Shown here piece by piece: positions 13,959-25,900 of a stretch of 64,000 nucleotides of DNA. The DNA comes from Petrosia ficiformis (taxonomy: Eukaryota; Porifera; Demospongiae; Haplosclerida; Petrosiidae). A program made the translations under genes and the position numbers. A model generated the notes under the pieces. That model was not told the DNA's origin and did not search any database. It saw nothing but the letters and a program-made list of their open reading frames with translations. Every line of letters begins with the position of its first letter. The first letter of the stretch is position 1. The stretch spans positions 995,001 to 1,059,000 of the forward strand of contig OX345646.1 of assembly GCA_947044365.1 (NCBI GenBank), given 5' to 3'.

Positions 13959-14201
13959 AATAGTAGTAATAAATAGCCTAGGATATGTTTATATAGTGCA
14001 ATGTATAAGCAGAGGTGTGGAAATATTGAGCACACTACTGGACATTTTCGTCCATTTCCACCACTATTGTCCTGCTCTCCATATACTTTGTATACAGCTC
14101 AGTTTCAATTTACCGGACATTCACTAGATTTATCAGACAATGTCCTGCATGACTGGATGTTTCCATACCACTGTCTATAAAAACAGACAGACAGACAGAT
14201 G

Positions 14202-14232
<31 letters not shown>

Positions 14233-14388
14233 CTATTACCAAGTATTAAGTTTTCCCTCATAATCATGTAGTCAGATAGAGTTGAAAGAATAACAAGTTG
14301 GAGGGACTTTCAGTCAAAAGGAGTCAAAAAGTCAAAGAAGATATTTGGTTACAAACCTCCGAAACACAGACAAGAGAAACGAACCTAG
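6413..14388 (+). CDS. DNAJC8: DnaJ homolog subfamily C member 8 (J-domain splicing-associated co-chaperone)
   Basis: Nine exons read in one frame to a 249-residue protein, close to the roughly 253 residues of vertebrate DNAJC8: 6413..6487, 6555..6656, 7416..7472, 8067..8133, 12372..12466, 12526..12594, 13506..13597, 13807..13882, 14272..14388. Family hallmarks are the N-terminal [14 protein letters not shown] block, the RPGS.Y.NLNP block, a short J domain with an intact HPD at residues 84-86 (FLVHPDKN), the EEDDP.K motif, a long charged helix ([12 protein letters not shown]) and the C-terminal SWRDFQ and [13 protein letters not shown] blocks. J proteins stimulate Hsp70 ATPase through HPD; DNAJC8 is known as a nuclear, spliceosome-associated member that binds SRPK1. 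The start has an aaaATGG context and no upstream in-frame alternative is needed. Intron 4 (8134..12371) hosts the 289-bp tRNA-like array, a MITE and several minisatellites. Identification is secure. Confidence 0.95.
8160..8420. repeat. Minisatellite of ggtatatatggtattctcatt units in DNAJC8 intron 4
   Basis: Four to five degenerate units of about 40 to 50 bases built from aaattatgataaaaaggtat and atatggtattctcattata. No coding content. Confidence 0.7.
8412..8776. mobile_element. CCCTATGATTGC-family MITE, copy 1
   Basis: Inverted ends atccctatgattgcttt (8434..8450) and aaagcaatcatagggat (8739..8755), flanked outward by tatatagaaag and by ggccctatgggccataaaaa. The interior shares gtggtgtccaacattcagta, agaactttaggaatatat and gtatacaagcatactcgc with the other four copies. 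It is shorter than them and lacks a transposase. Confidence 0.75.
9186..9530. repeat. Minisatellite of about 150-bp units bordering the tRNA array
   Basis: Three partial units begin gagtcattaatctg/ctacacaccactaactgtattatctatg at about 9186, 9312 and 9466. They differ mainly in the length of a (TA)n and tacatgta tract. Related sequence resumes after the array (from about 11265, with accttgtgtat and accactaactg at about 11370), so the array interrupts or grew inside this block. Confidence 0.7.
9665..9737 (+). tRNA. tRNA-like gene, anticodon GGA, class I fold (array copy 1)
   Basis: The 73 bases fold as a full cloverleaf: acceptor gccttgg/ctgaggc with discriminator a, D stem gctc/gagc, anticodon stem tctgt/acaga with loop ctggaat (T33, G34 G35 A36), a 5-base variable loop gtgtc, and T stem gtggg/cccac with loop ttcgaat. 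A and B boxes are canonical, and a TTTTT run about seven bases downstream can end Pol III transcription. GGA would read the serine codon UCC, but eukaryotic tRNA-Ser normally has a long variable arm and normally uses AGA at this position. The gene may therefore be a tRNA-like or SINE-derived sequence rather than a working tRNA-Ser. Confidence 0.75.
9954..10026 (+). tRNA. tRNA-like gene, anticodon GGA (array copy 2)
   Basis: Identical to array copy 1 and exactly 289 bases downstream. It has the same cloverleaf, internal promoter boxes and downstream T-run. Confidence 0.75.
10243..10315 (+). tRNA. tRNA-like gene, anticodon GGA (array copy 3)
   Basis: Identical to the preceding copy at a spacing of 289 bases. 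No base in the cloverleaf differs. Confidence 0.75.
10532..10604 (+). tRNA. tRNA-like gene, anticodon GGA (array copy 4)
   Basis: Identical cloverleaf, 289 bases after the preceding copy. The (CTTT)n tract between copies is also the same length. Confidence 0.75.
10821..10893 (+). tRNA. tRNA-like gene, anticodon GGA (array copy 5)
   Basis: Identical cloverleaf, 289 bases after the preceding copy, with the T-run terminator retained. Confidence 0.75.
11110..11182 (+). tRNA. tRNA-like gene, anticodon GGA (array copy 6)
   Basis: Last copy of the array. The unit continues past it through the (CTTT)n tract to about 11265, where sequence returns to the surrounding tacatgta-rich minisatellite. Confidence 0.75.
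12000..12240. repeat. (GGAT)n microsatellite in DNAJC8 intron 4
   Basis: Degenerate atggatggatgg and gatagatag runs. The minus-strand open frame of HPSIHPS type is a repeat product. Confidence 0.85.
12670..13095. repeat. Tandem ttttagttaactaaactataactaaattacaagtcta repeat
   Basis: Six to seven units of about 60 bases alternate acttttagttaactaaac, tataactaaattacaagtct and ttttagtaaggtattgtg. It is the longest run of this dispersed family in the window and lies in DNAJC8 intron 6. Confidence 0.8.
13165..13400. repeat. Minisatellite of about 20-bp ggattgagaatgtggccctta units
   Basis: About ten copies of aggattgagaatgtggc with small changes, in DNAJC8 intron 6. The plus-strand open frame with IENVALR units is only this repeat read through. 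Confidence 0.85.
13903..13965. repeat. (AAT)n microsatellite
   Basis: About 20 uninterrupted aat triplets just after the splice donor of DNAJC8 exon 8. Confidence 0.9.
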
Positions 14389-16374
14389 CAATCATTAAAT
14401 GTATAATGTCCTTTCTTTATTTAACTCTCTTTGCACAAAAATATTAACTAATTCCTCATAACAACATTTTCCAACTATTTATTAAATAATGGACTATTAA
14501 CATCATAGTTGATGTAAACAGACGAAGTAAAATTTCATAGTCCATTGAATTTACATACATCTATTGATTGGTGATCCATTATCTACTACTAGAAAACATA
14601 ATTTATGATTTTCTATTTTGGACTATAGGATAGTTAATACCCTCGCTGTGAAGTGTAGGTGGAAGGGTATGGTAATCATATTGTTTTCACAAATTTCTGG
14701 AAAAACTAAGAACATTGGCAGCTCGTTATAATTATTGCAATTAGCATAATTATAATTTATAATTAGGCATGCTAAAGTCTCAAAATTAGGATGTGATGAC
14801 TTTATAATATTAGTGTATATTAATGTTGGTTTGGTAACAAATTTCATTTTAGTTTATTTACTCATCAGTCATTACTTTCAGTTCCTTTAGACATTACAAA
14901 CGATTTTTAGCTAGTTAACTAAACTTTAGTTAGTTTTAGGTATAGTTAGTTCAATGGTAATCTTATGATTAACAAAGTTAACCACTTATTAGTAAAGGTT
15001 TCTCTTTTAATTAGCTGGCTATTGTCGATTTTGTCTCGCAACACAATAGCCAGCACTAGAAAACAATCTTTCGTACAAATAATGTGATAAAAGTGCTGCA
15101 AACAATTAAATCATGAAAATAATCATTTTATTTGTTAGTACAGTTGAATGGAATAGCAATTTAGTTTATCAATTGTCATAGAGTATGTTGTGGCTACATG
15201 CATGATGTTACTATGGTGTAATTAGCATCCAGTATGAAAATGTACACTAGTTAGTTATGTGTTTGCAGTTCCAAACCCCTTTTGATAGTTTATTTTAGTA
15301 GCTGTAAACTCATACTATTGATGGCATGAAATATGAATAGAAATTATAGTGTTTCAACTAATTGATTATAATTAGTACAAATTAGCTATGGTATTAGATC
15401 ATTTTGATGTATGTATGATGTTACTATGGCATAATTAGCATCAAGTACACAAGTTATGTGTTTGCAGTTTCCAAAGCCAGATACGATTTACATGTATCTG
15501 GCTATTTTCTAAGCCAAAATGCTGCTCTAATGTTTAATGAAGCCATTATGGCTGCTTGTTTGTTTGTTGTGTGTATTTGTCTACACCTATTGCTAGCATG
15601 GTAGGCAGATGAATTTACATGTACTTCAGTAGTAAACTTATACTAAATTGATGGCATGAAAATGATGAAATATGAATAGAAATTATAGTGTCTCAGCTAA
15701 TTGATTATAATTAGTACAAAGTTACTGTAGCTATGGTATTAGATGTATGTATCTCCTGAGGAACTAACTACGCAACTGCACTAACCAATAAATTAATCAT
15801 TAATGAGGATAATTATATGAAAATGGTAAGATTGTTGGTCATTTTAAACTAAAGAGGTCATGGCGAAAATAAATGATATTTACATAGTTAGTAAGAATAA
15901 TTGCATATTACTAGTTTATGGAGTTGTAATGGACATGTTTCACTGTCCATTGAGTCTACATCGCCTTTTAATTACTGGTGATTAATTTTTCCATTATTGA
16001 CTACAAGAAAACATAATTTATGATTTTCTGTCTTTGGGCTATAATTAGCATAATTATATAATAATTATTGTTATTATTATTACAGCTGTGTAGATGAATT
16101 TTAAAACTTAATTCACATGTGCTTCTTGGCTAGCGACAGCCATGCAAGAGGATTACCTGTGTTTTGTGTGTCTATATTTACTCTCGTTATTGCCCTCGTT
16201 TCATCATAAAGTCGTGAAACGGTAACTGTGAGTTATAAAACTTGTCATAACTTTAGGATTTAGAAGAATTCCTACGTTATTTTTTTTCCTTGTATAATTT
16301 GAAGTGTCAATGTTTTTATTTTTCAAGTAAAATTGCTCACACACACAGTCAAACATTTGAGCTTAAATACCTAC

Positions 16375-16510
16375 ACAGTGCTCCCTGTATTGTGGGTTTG
16401 TGGACTACACAACTAATCATATTCATAACATTTCCTGTGTACCTATATGCCTACATGGTGCTCCCTTTATTGTGGGTCTGTGGACTACAGAAATAATCAT
16501 ATTCATAACA
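16375..16510. repeat. 80-bp repeat family, two units
   Basis: Units begin cagtgctccctgtattgtgg and continue ggactacacaactaatcata and cataacatttcctgtgtac. Many other units occur up to 25970. Confidence 0.8.
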
Positions 16511-17411
16511 TGTACTCTTACCTTTTGACATCACGAAACGATTTTTAGCTATTTAACTAGAACTAGTGTTGTAAACTGTTGTTTGGTATGTCAACAACAG
16601 AAATTTTACTGATATTTTGATAAACTGATTATTATTTTAGATATGTTCCAATAACTGATACCAGTTTGATATTATATTTACCTTCTGGTTTCAATGAAAA
16701 TGAGGTCAATAATTATGAGTATCATAAAAGCACTCACTGATGTTATGATCACAAGCAATGACATTATTAGTACACTTATTACAATATCGGTTACATCTTT
16801 CAGAAATAACCGATACCGATACTAAAATTAATAGCAATAATGACTAATACCAATTATTGGTGCATCACTAGACAATAGTGACTACTATTAGTTATGCATG
16901 CATATGGTATCTCGATATTTCAATTAATATTAGGCTTACTAAAAGTGCTCATTACCGGCCAATTTTCAGTACAACTTGGAAAAGGGTAGTACTATTACTG
17001 ATCGACTGTACTTGTTCAGCATCATGGCAAACCTGGTCACATATACTCGTCACTTTGTAGTGATTAATTGGTGACAATTGAAGAAGAGTTGAGACTGCAT
17101 GCAAACTGACAAATTCTGCCAGAAAAGGACAAAGTTAAATGTTTTAAAAGTAGTTTCTTGTGTAAAACTGCACAGAGTAATCATTCAGGTAATTGATGCT
17201 AGTTTACCAAGCAATCAGTATCATATCAGATTATAAATTCCTGGTAACACCCATCACTACTACTATATAGTGATAGTGGTAATATACTCCTAATTCTTTG
17301 TTTCAAACTTTAAACTTTACAGCCTTTTCATTTAGGCTCACAAAAATTTTTTGTAAATTATTACTCGTTAATGATATCATGCATAGTTAAACAGCTGAGG
17401 TTATATACCTT

Positions 17412-17795
17412 CACAGTGCTTCCTGTATTGTGGGTTTGTGGACTACACAACTAATCATATTCATAATATTTCCTGTGTACTTATATACCCATATATACAG
17501 TGCTCCCTTTATTGTGGGTTTGTGGACTACACAACTAATCATATTCATGATATTTCCTGTGTACTTGTATACCCATACAGTGCTCCCTTTATTGTGGGTT
17601 TGTGGACTACACAACTAATCATATTCATGATATTTCCTGTGTACTTGTATACCCATACAGTGCTCCCTTTATTGTGGGTTTGTGGACTACACAACTAATC
17701 ATATTCATGATATTTCCTGTGTACTTGTATACCCATACAGTGCTCTCTTTATTGTGGGTTTGTGGACTACACAACTAATTATATTCATAATATTT
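17412..17795. repeat. 80-bp repeat family, five-unit tandem array
   Basis: Units starting with cagtgctccc recur at a spacing of 80 bases (about 17498, 17578, 17658, 17738), giving nearly identical copies. The short open frames here on both strands come from the repeat. Confidence 0.9.
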
Positions 17796-18968
17796 GCATT
17801 ACCTTTTGATATCACAAAAAGAGTTAAGTAGTACTAGAACTTTAGTTAGTTTTAGTTATAGTTAGTTTCAGTGGTGATCTTATATATACATGATTAACAA
17901 AATTAACCACTCATTAGTAAGTAAAGATATTGTGTGTTCCTCTTTTAATTAGCTGGCTATCGTTGATTTTGTCTAGCAATAGCCAGCACTAGAAAAACAA
18001 TCTTTTATACAAGGAATGTGATAGAAGCACTGCAAAATTAAATCATGAAAATAACCATTTCATTAGTTAGTACAGCTGCATGGAATAGCAATTTAGTTTA
18101 TCAATTGTCATAAAGGATATTGTGACTACATGCATGATGTTACTATGGTATAATTAGCATCAAGTATTAAAATGTACACTAGTTAGTTATGTGTTTGCAG
18201 TTTCCAAACCCCTTTAGATGGCCAGATACAATTACATGTACTTTAGTAGTAAACGTATACTAAATTGATGGCATGAAAATGATGAAGTATGAATAGAAAT
18301 TATAGTGCCTCAACTAATTGATTATAATTAGTACAAATTAGCTATGGCATTAGATGTATGTATCTCCTGAGGAACCAACTACACAACTGTACTAACCAAT
18401 AAGTTAATCATTAATGAGGAGGATAATTATATGAAAATTGTAAGATTGTTGGTCATTTTAAACTACAGCGAAAATAAATGATATTTATATAGTTAGTAAC
18501 AATAATTGCATATTACTAGTTTTATGAATGAAGTTGTAATGGACATGTTTCACTGTCCATTGAGTCTACATCGCCTTTTATTTACTGGTGATTAATTTTT
18601 CCATTATTGACTACAAGAAAACATAATTTATGATTTTCTGTCTTTGGGCTATAATTAGCATAATTATATAATAATTATTGTTATTATTATTACAGCTGTG
18701 TAGATGAATTTTAAAACTTAATTCACATGTGTTTCTTGGCTAGCGACAGCCATGCAAGAGGATCACCTGTGTTTTGTGTGTCTATATTTACTCTCGTTAT
18801 TGCCCTCGTTTCATCATAAAGTCATTAAACGGTAACTGTGAGTTATAAAACTTTTCATAACTTTAGAACAAAAAGGTTTTAGATGAATTCCTACGTTATT
18901 TTTTTTCCTTGTATAATTTGATGTATACCAGTACCCCTTTTGAAATGTCATTTTTCAAGAAAAATTGC

Positions 18969-19010
<42 letters not shown>

Positions 19011-19095
19011 CGATTACCGTACCCTTCCGCCTATGCTAAGCGGTGAGGGTAATTATGATAATAATTGTAATCAAACATTTGAGCTTAAATACCTA

Positions 19096-19335
19096 CACAG
19101 TGCTCCCTGTATTGTGGGTTTGTGGACTATACAACTAATCACATTCATAACATTTCCTGTGTAATTAAATACCTACAGTGTTCCCTGTATTGTGGGTTTG
19201 TGGACTATACAACTAATCACATTCATAACATTTCCTGTGTCCTTATGTCCCTGTATTGTGGACTACACAACTAATCACATTCATAACATTTCCTGTGTAA
19301 TTAAATACCTACAGTGCTCCCTGTATTGTGATAAA
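19096..19335. repeat. 80-bp repeat family, three units
   Basis: Same cagtgctccctgtattgtgg unit, with tatacaact and aatcacattcataac variants and one shortened unit. Confidence 0.8.
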
Positions 19336-19937
19336 GCCGCTACAATAATTAAATTATGAAAATAAACATTTCATTAGTTAGTACAGTCGCATGGAATAGC
19401 AATTTAGTTTATCAATTGTCATAGAGTATGTTGTGGCTACATGCATGATGTTACTATGGCATCAAGTATGAAAATGTACACCAGTTAGTTATGTGTTTGC
19501 AGTTTCCAAACCCCTTTTGATAGCCAGATACAATCACACATACTTTAGCAGTAAACTGATACTAAATTGATGGCATGGAAATGATGAAATACGAATAGAA
19601 ATTGAAGTGTCTCAACCATTTGAGTACAAATTAGCTACGGCATTAGATGTATGTATCTCCTGAAGAACCAACTAATTATTGAACCCTTCCAACTGTACTA
19701 ACCAAATAATTAATCATTAATGAGAAGGATAATTATATGAAAATGGTAAGATGGTTTGCCATCACTAGTTGCATTCATCATCAATATTCCATTCATCATC
19801 AGTTTTTTCCGGACCACTGGTTGTATCCACTCATTATAAATATTAATTATTAATTATCAATTATTTCATATTAATTTTGATTTAAAACTTTCCTCAATAA
19901 TGTATGCTAATTAATTAGTACACATAAAAGACTTGAA

Positions 19938-22900
19938 TTATTGTACATATCCCATAGCTTCAAGTTTCTCGTTAAGAGATGCCAACTTGGTTTTACAATC
20001 AACTTCAGCTTGTTTATTGTATCGCTAAAGAAAAGATAAGTTGTAAATAATGAATCTCAGTACAGTCAACTCATAATGTTACCATGGAAACCTAAAAGGA
20101 TAGTGTGATAATGTGTACCAGGCACCGATAATCTACAAGTGCCCTGAAATGGACAATGATATATTGTCTTTATCCTAATTAGTTGTTCCCATATGTCTAT
20201 ATATATCGGGTTTATTGTCTCCACATTTTTTGTTAAAGATAACTTAGATAAGCTTAAGATTTCAAAAGAGATTTTTTTTAGTCCATTCACTCTACCAAAA
20301 GTTAAGGATACTATAGACAGTACAGTTAAACCACTCCCCTCAACAGTAATGCACTGTTACCATGGCAACCTAATACGGAGTGCTGGTTTATATAAACTCA
20401 AATCTTACCAGCAACTGTTTTTTTCTCTCGTAGTAAACTTTAGCTTTGGCCTTGCGTTTGGCCTCCAAAGTCGACACAATTTCCTAAAATGATAAAAAGA
20501 ATGAACCTGCAAGAACTGTCAACATTTTATAAGTGTATCAAAAACTATCAATCAATCCATCTATCCACCTATCCATCCATCCATTCTTCACTCAATCCAC
20601 CCACCCAGCCATCCACCGATCCATCCATCCAGTTTAATGGATATGTTCTGTAGGCTGTGTCTCCCTTTAGCACAATGAAACTTGGGGAGCGAATAGAAAA
20701 ACAGATATTAATGTAACGAGGGGATAGCACACACATAACACAATGATGATATGCATGAGACTCTCCTCGTAGATTCTTATCAAGTCAGAATACAATCAGT
20801 AACATTGTTATATGATATCTACAGTAATGGTTATAATATTTATATAAATGACAATGAGGACCAGTCAAAATCGTTCAGACTGATACACATTACATCTAGA
20901 TTATATTTACATCAATGTAGGACAATAATAGTGATGTACTGATAAGAGATTTTACTGATATTTCGATAAATTGAGTATTACTTTAGATATGTACCAATAA
21001 CCGATACCAATTTGATATTATATCTATCGCTGGTTTCAATGAAATGAGAATTTTGTTCAATAATTATGAGTATCATAAAAGCAATCACTGATGTTATAAT
21101 CACAAGAAATGACATTATTAGTATACTTATCAGTTACAGCTTGAGTGATGTCCAAGATTGCCATCAAAGACCAAGAGAACTTTTGATATTGATTGAACCC
21201 TAACCACAAGGGAGCACTAACCCTACTCTAAATGAACCACATAATGATAATCATGAGATTTTTATGGCAATGTTGGACATAAATATGTAGTGAATACTAT
21301 TTGGTATGTATATATGGTATGTCTTGTTTCTTCTTGCTATTTTAGTTATAGTTAATTAACTAAAATAATATTAGGCTTACTAAGTGGTCATTATTGGCAG
21401 TGCTACTTGGTGATGGGTGGTACTACACAATACTTTCATTATTGGCTTCTACAAAATGAACAGCTACTATATATATACTACATTGACTAAGTTTCCTGTA
21501 TAACAGAGAAAAGAATTGAGCGATATTCTGGCTCGTGTAGACTGTGAAGATGTTCCCAGTGAAGCCATTGACAAAGTAGTGGGAAGCCTTCACTGCAATC
21601 ATTTCATGACAGAAGGCAATGATGTCAAACACTCTTAAATAGGACTAAATAGTTATTTCTTGGCTTCCTCAAAGCATGCTCTAACTTTCCTGATAGTAGG
21701 TGACTCCATTTCTGCCTCCAGGCGTGTTTGTTTCATAGCTAACCTTGGAGATGCGAGGACAGCGAGGTGTATATGCCATAGTTAACAAAGGCATATACCC
21801 GTGGGTTCTGAAAATAGTAACAGACGGGTCAGACGGATAGTTTGACCAATGTAATTAAATGAGTGGTCGTTTGCCACTCCTACTGTTACGTTTTCTGGTC
21901 AACATCAATATGGACTCCTGTATCATCACATCCTAATCCTAATTTTGAGTGAATGTGAACAGACTTTATACTTGTATTCTTTTTAAACAAAATAGCCTTT
22001 TTATTCAGGCTCACAAAAATTCGGTATATTGCTAGTATGTACAAGTATTGACCAATAACTTGCAAGTTCTGAGCTTATATACCCATACAGTGCTCCCTGT
22101 ATTGTGGGTTTGTGGACTACACAACTAATCATATTCATGACATTTCCTGTGTACTTATATACCCATACAGTGCTCCCTGTATTGTGGGTTTGTGGACTAC
22201 ACAACTAATTATATTCATGACTTTTCCTGTGTACATATATACCTACATAGTGTTCCCTGTATTGTGGGTTTGTGGACTACACAACTAATTATATTCATGA
22301 CTTTTCCTGTGTACGTATATACCTATATACATGTACATGTAGTAGAATACCACTTTTTGTATTTGAATACTCGCTTTACTTAAGGAATGAATATTTGAAT
22401 ATTCGCTTGCTAACTCAATAAATTGTTTGTAAAATATTAAGTATTAGCTCACCATTTTGCTCTACAATAGATGTTTATAACAACAACCTATGTGCTGATT
22501 TTCTGATACACAAGCTTAGAAAACAAAGCACGAAACTTCTCAACTGCTATTTATTTTCGTGTTGTTTCTGCACATGCACAAACCATTAAACAAAAAATAG
22601 TCGAATTCGTTAAACTACATCAGAAAACCAATGAACATCCAAATATTGGAATACATTTGTATTAGTTTCAGCCATACTATATAGTGCTCCCTGCATTATG
22701 GACTACACAACTAATCTATTCATAACATTTCCTGTGTACTTATATAACCATCACTACCTGCTATGCAACAGTGTCATGATTCTTTGTTTTAAACTTTATA
22801 AACGGGTCAGCCTTTTTATTAAGGCTAAAAATTTAGCAAGATATGACAACAAAAAAAAACAGAGTGAATTGTCTAAGAAAACAGACATCTGAGCTTATAT

Positions 22901-25900
22901 ACCCATACAGTGCTGCCTGTATTGTGGGTTTGTGGACTACACAAGGAATTATATTCATGACTTTTCCTGTGTACATATATTCCTACATAGTATTAGTTTC
23001 AGCCATACTATACAGTGCTCTCTGCACTATGGACTACACAATTAATAATATTTATAGCTCTTCCTGTGAGCTGAGGTAACACACATACATTACATATAAC
23101 ACATTACTCCCATTTTATTGGGGAGCAACCCCACTCTATCCAGATCTATGAATGTTCTGTGATTTTACTTGCTTGCCCCTTCAACATATGGTTACTGTAT
23201 TCTCCTATTTATACAATACAATTCTTGCTTGCTCAGGCGTGCCTCTCTGATGATTATAATCTATCTAGTGGTGTTGTTTTATTTAACTATAACTATAACT
23301 AAATTACAAGTCTACTGTAATAACTATAACTAAAACCTCTTTTAGTAAGGCATTGTGACTTTTAGTTAACTAAACTATAACTAAAATGAAAACTGCCCAA
23401 TAATGGGCACTTTTGGTAAGCCTAATGTTACTTTAGTTAATTAAAACTCAAATTATGACAAACTAGACATACTACAACTATTAACTAAAAGTGGTCATCA
23501 TAAAACACTACCAGTACAGAGCTAAAAATAACATCCGGACAACGGTCAATTTCCGTGCAAATCTCGGTCATGGCCACTCAAATAATAGCACACTTGGTCA
23601 TTATGTCCAGACAAAATTTTGAAAAATGCATGATATAATTAACTAGCTAACAACACAAGAATTCTTACATTGATGAAGACTTTTTTGTTGTCAAAGATAG
23701 TTACCATCTAAGTTGCGTTTTTCTTTTACATCTGTCTTCTCCATTTTTTCATGTTTGCTTAAGCAGCATAATTAAGCGCGCATGCGCAAAGCATACACAC
23801 ATGTGTGAGTTATTATAGTGTAACAGCTGTTAAAGCTTTGAAGTGTTTTTATAATGAAGCGAAGCCATTCAGGGCAAGATGTTGATGAGCCTTCTAAGAA
23901 AAGAAGTGTTACCCATTTAACCTTTACAAAGTGTACAACTCTTTTTTTTCGATACAGTGACACTGTATTGAGTTATACATGGAGCTAATCGTACATTATT
24001 GTCTAATTATCTATTTAATATATCATTAAGTGATGACCACTCAAAATAACCCAATGTCCGGGCAAATTTCAATATGTCTGGACAAAGTGACCAGTCAACA
24101 TGTGAATGTTATTTTTAGCTCTGCCAGTATCTCGTAGTGTATAATGTTACTTCATTCTAAAATAATTCTTGGGTTCACTGAAAGTGTGCCAATTTTCATT
24201 TCAGTTACTATATATTCTATTATAATCATACAATTTGTTAAAAAGTAAAAAAAAATCAGCCCTTTTTTAAGTTCAGGCTCTCAAAAATTGTTCAAATTTT
24301 ACTCTGCACAACAGTGTGTATCCAGGCAGCTATGGTTGCATCAAACAGCTGAGCTTATATACCTCATACAGTGCTCCCTGTATTGTGGGTTTGTGGATTA
24401 CACAACTAATCATATTCATAACATTTCCTGTGTACTTGTATGGCTACACAGTGTTCCCTGTATTGTGGGTTTGTTGACTACACAACTAATCATATTCATA
24501 GCCTTTCCTGTGTACTTATATAACAATCACTACCTGCTCTATGCAACTGTGATACGATTCTTTGTTTAAAATTCAGGTCAGCCTTTTATTAAGGCTCACA
24601 AAAATTTTGGTTTTAAACTAAAAAAACATGGTGATTTCTTAAACCAAACATCTGAGCTTATATACCCATACAGTGCTGCCTATATTGTGGGTTTGTGGAT
24701 TACACAACTAATCATATTCATAACATTTCCTGTGTACTTGTATGGCTACACAGTGTTCCCTGTATTGTGGGTTTGTTGACTACACAGCTAATCCTATTCA
24801 TAGCCTTTCCTGTGTACTTATATAACAATCACTACCTGCTCTATGCAACTGTGTCATGATTCTTTGTAGTGATGGGCGATACTAATCGAAAAGTATCGAA
24901 GTAATCGATATTTTGTCGATACTTTATGGTATCGATTACTAATCGATTACGATGAAAGGTATCGGATGTTTAAAAAATGATTACCTGCGCATGCGCAATT
25001 TGCAATTCAAACGTGTGCAGAGAATTATGAGAATACGCTCGCAGTCATACGCACGTCGCACGATAGAGATCGAAGTCTATAGGAGCAGCGAGCGTTTGAC
25101 CAAGTATTACTACTGTATTACAGAGAAGAAGAAACAATGCAATCAGTTTCTCCAGAAGAAAATCATGAACAATCGCTTCGGCCTGGCCCATCGAATGTGG
25201 ATGCCATACAGCCTAGTGCTAGTAAGAGAGCTAGCAAAAAGTATACTAGTCCAATATGGAACTATTTTGAAAAGGTCCAGGATCAACCAAATTTTGCTAG
25301 TTGTTTAATGATGTATTTTTCAAAAAAAACTCATAGAAACTGTTCAAACTGATTCATTAAGTGCATTATTAATTACTCAAAAGTAGTAATCATATTAGTA
25401 ATCGATATTATTGATACTTGCATGAGCAGTAATCAGTATCGTATTGTACTGGAAATTTATGGTATCGCCCATCACTAATTCTTTGTTTTAAAATTTTATA
25501 AACAGGTCAGCCTTTTTGTTAAGGCTCACAAAAATTTTGCAAACTTATAAAACATGGTGATTTCTTAACCCAGACATCTGAGCTTATATACCTGAACAGT
25601 GCTGCCTGTATTGTGGGTTTGTGGACAACACAAGTAATTATATTCATGACTTTTCCTGTGTACATATATACCTACACAGTGCTCCCATTATTGTGGGTTT
25701 GTGGACTACACAACTAATCATATTCATAACATTTCCTGTGTACTTCTATAACCATCTATGCAACAGTGTCATGATTTTTTTGTTTAAACCTTAATAAATG
25801 GTCAGCCTTTTTGTTCAGGTTTGCCCAAATATGCCGTGTGATTGATTCCATGTGTTTTGTGAACATTGTAATCACAAACATCTGAGCTTATATACCCATA

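Larger units (their letters stand above)
14389..19937. repeat. Gene-free repeat field between convergent DNAJC8 and RPL13A
   Basis: No exon is visible on either strand. The region contains two long diverged copies of one sequence, about 15005..16510 and 17935..19165, both including ttagctggctat, gtacactagttagttatgtg, tggacatgtttcactgtcca and the ggctagcgacagccatgcaa block. A partial third copy lies at about 19330..19745. Between them lie arrays of the 80-bp tattgtgggtttgtggacta repeat and an (AC)n tract at about 18971..19007. Confidence 0.7.

Noticed and set aside
17411..17698. Open frames on both strands containing [15 protein letters not shown]
   Set aside because: Both strands are open only because the 80-bp repeat lacks stops in those frames; the phrase recurs wherever the repeat does.
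24952..25308. 118-codon frame inside the hAT relic
   Set aside because: The recognisable BED-finger sequence is in a different frame (from about 25137), so this longer frame is probably accidental.
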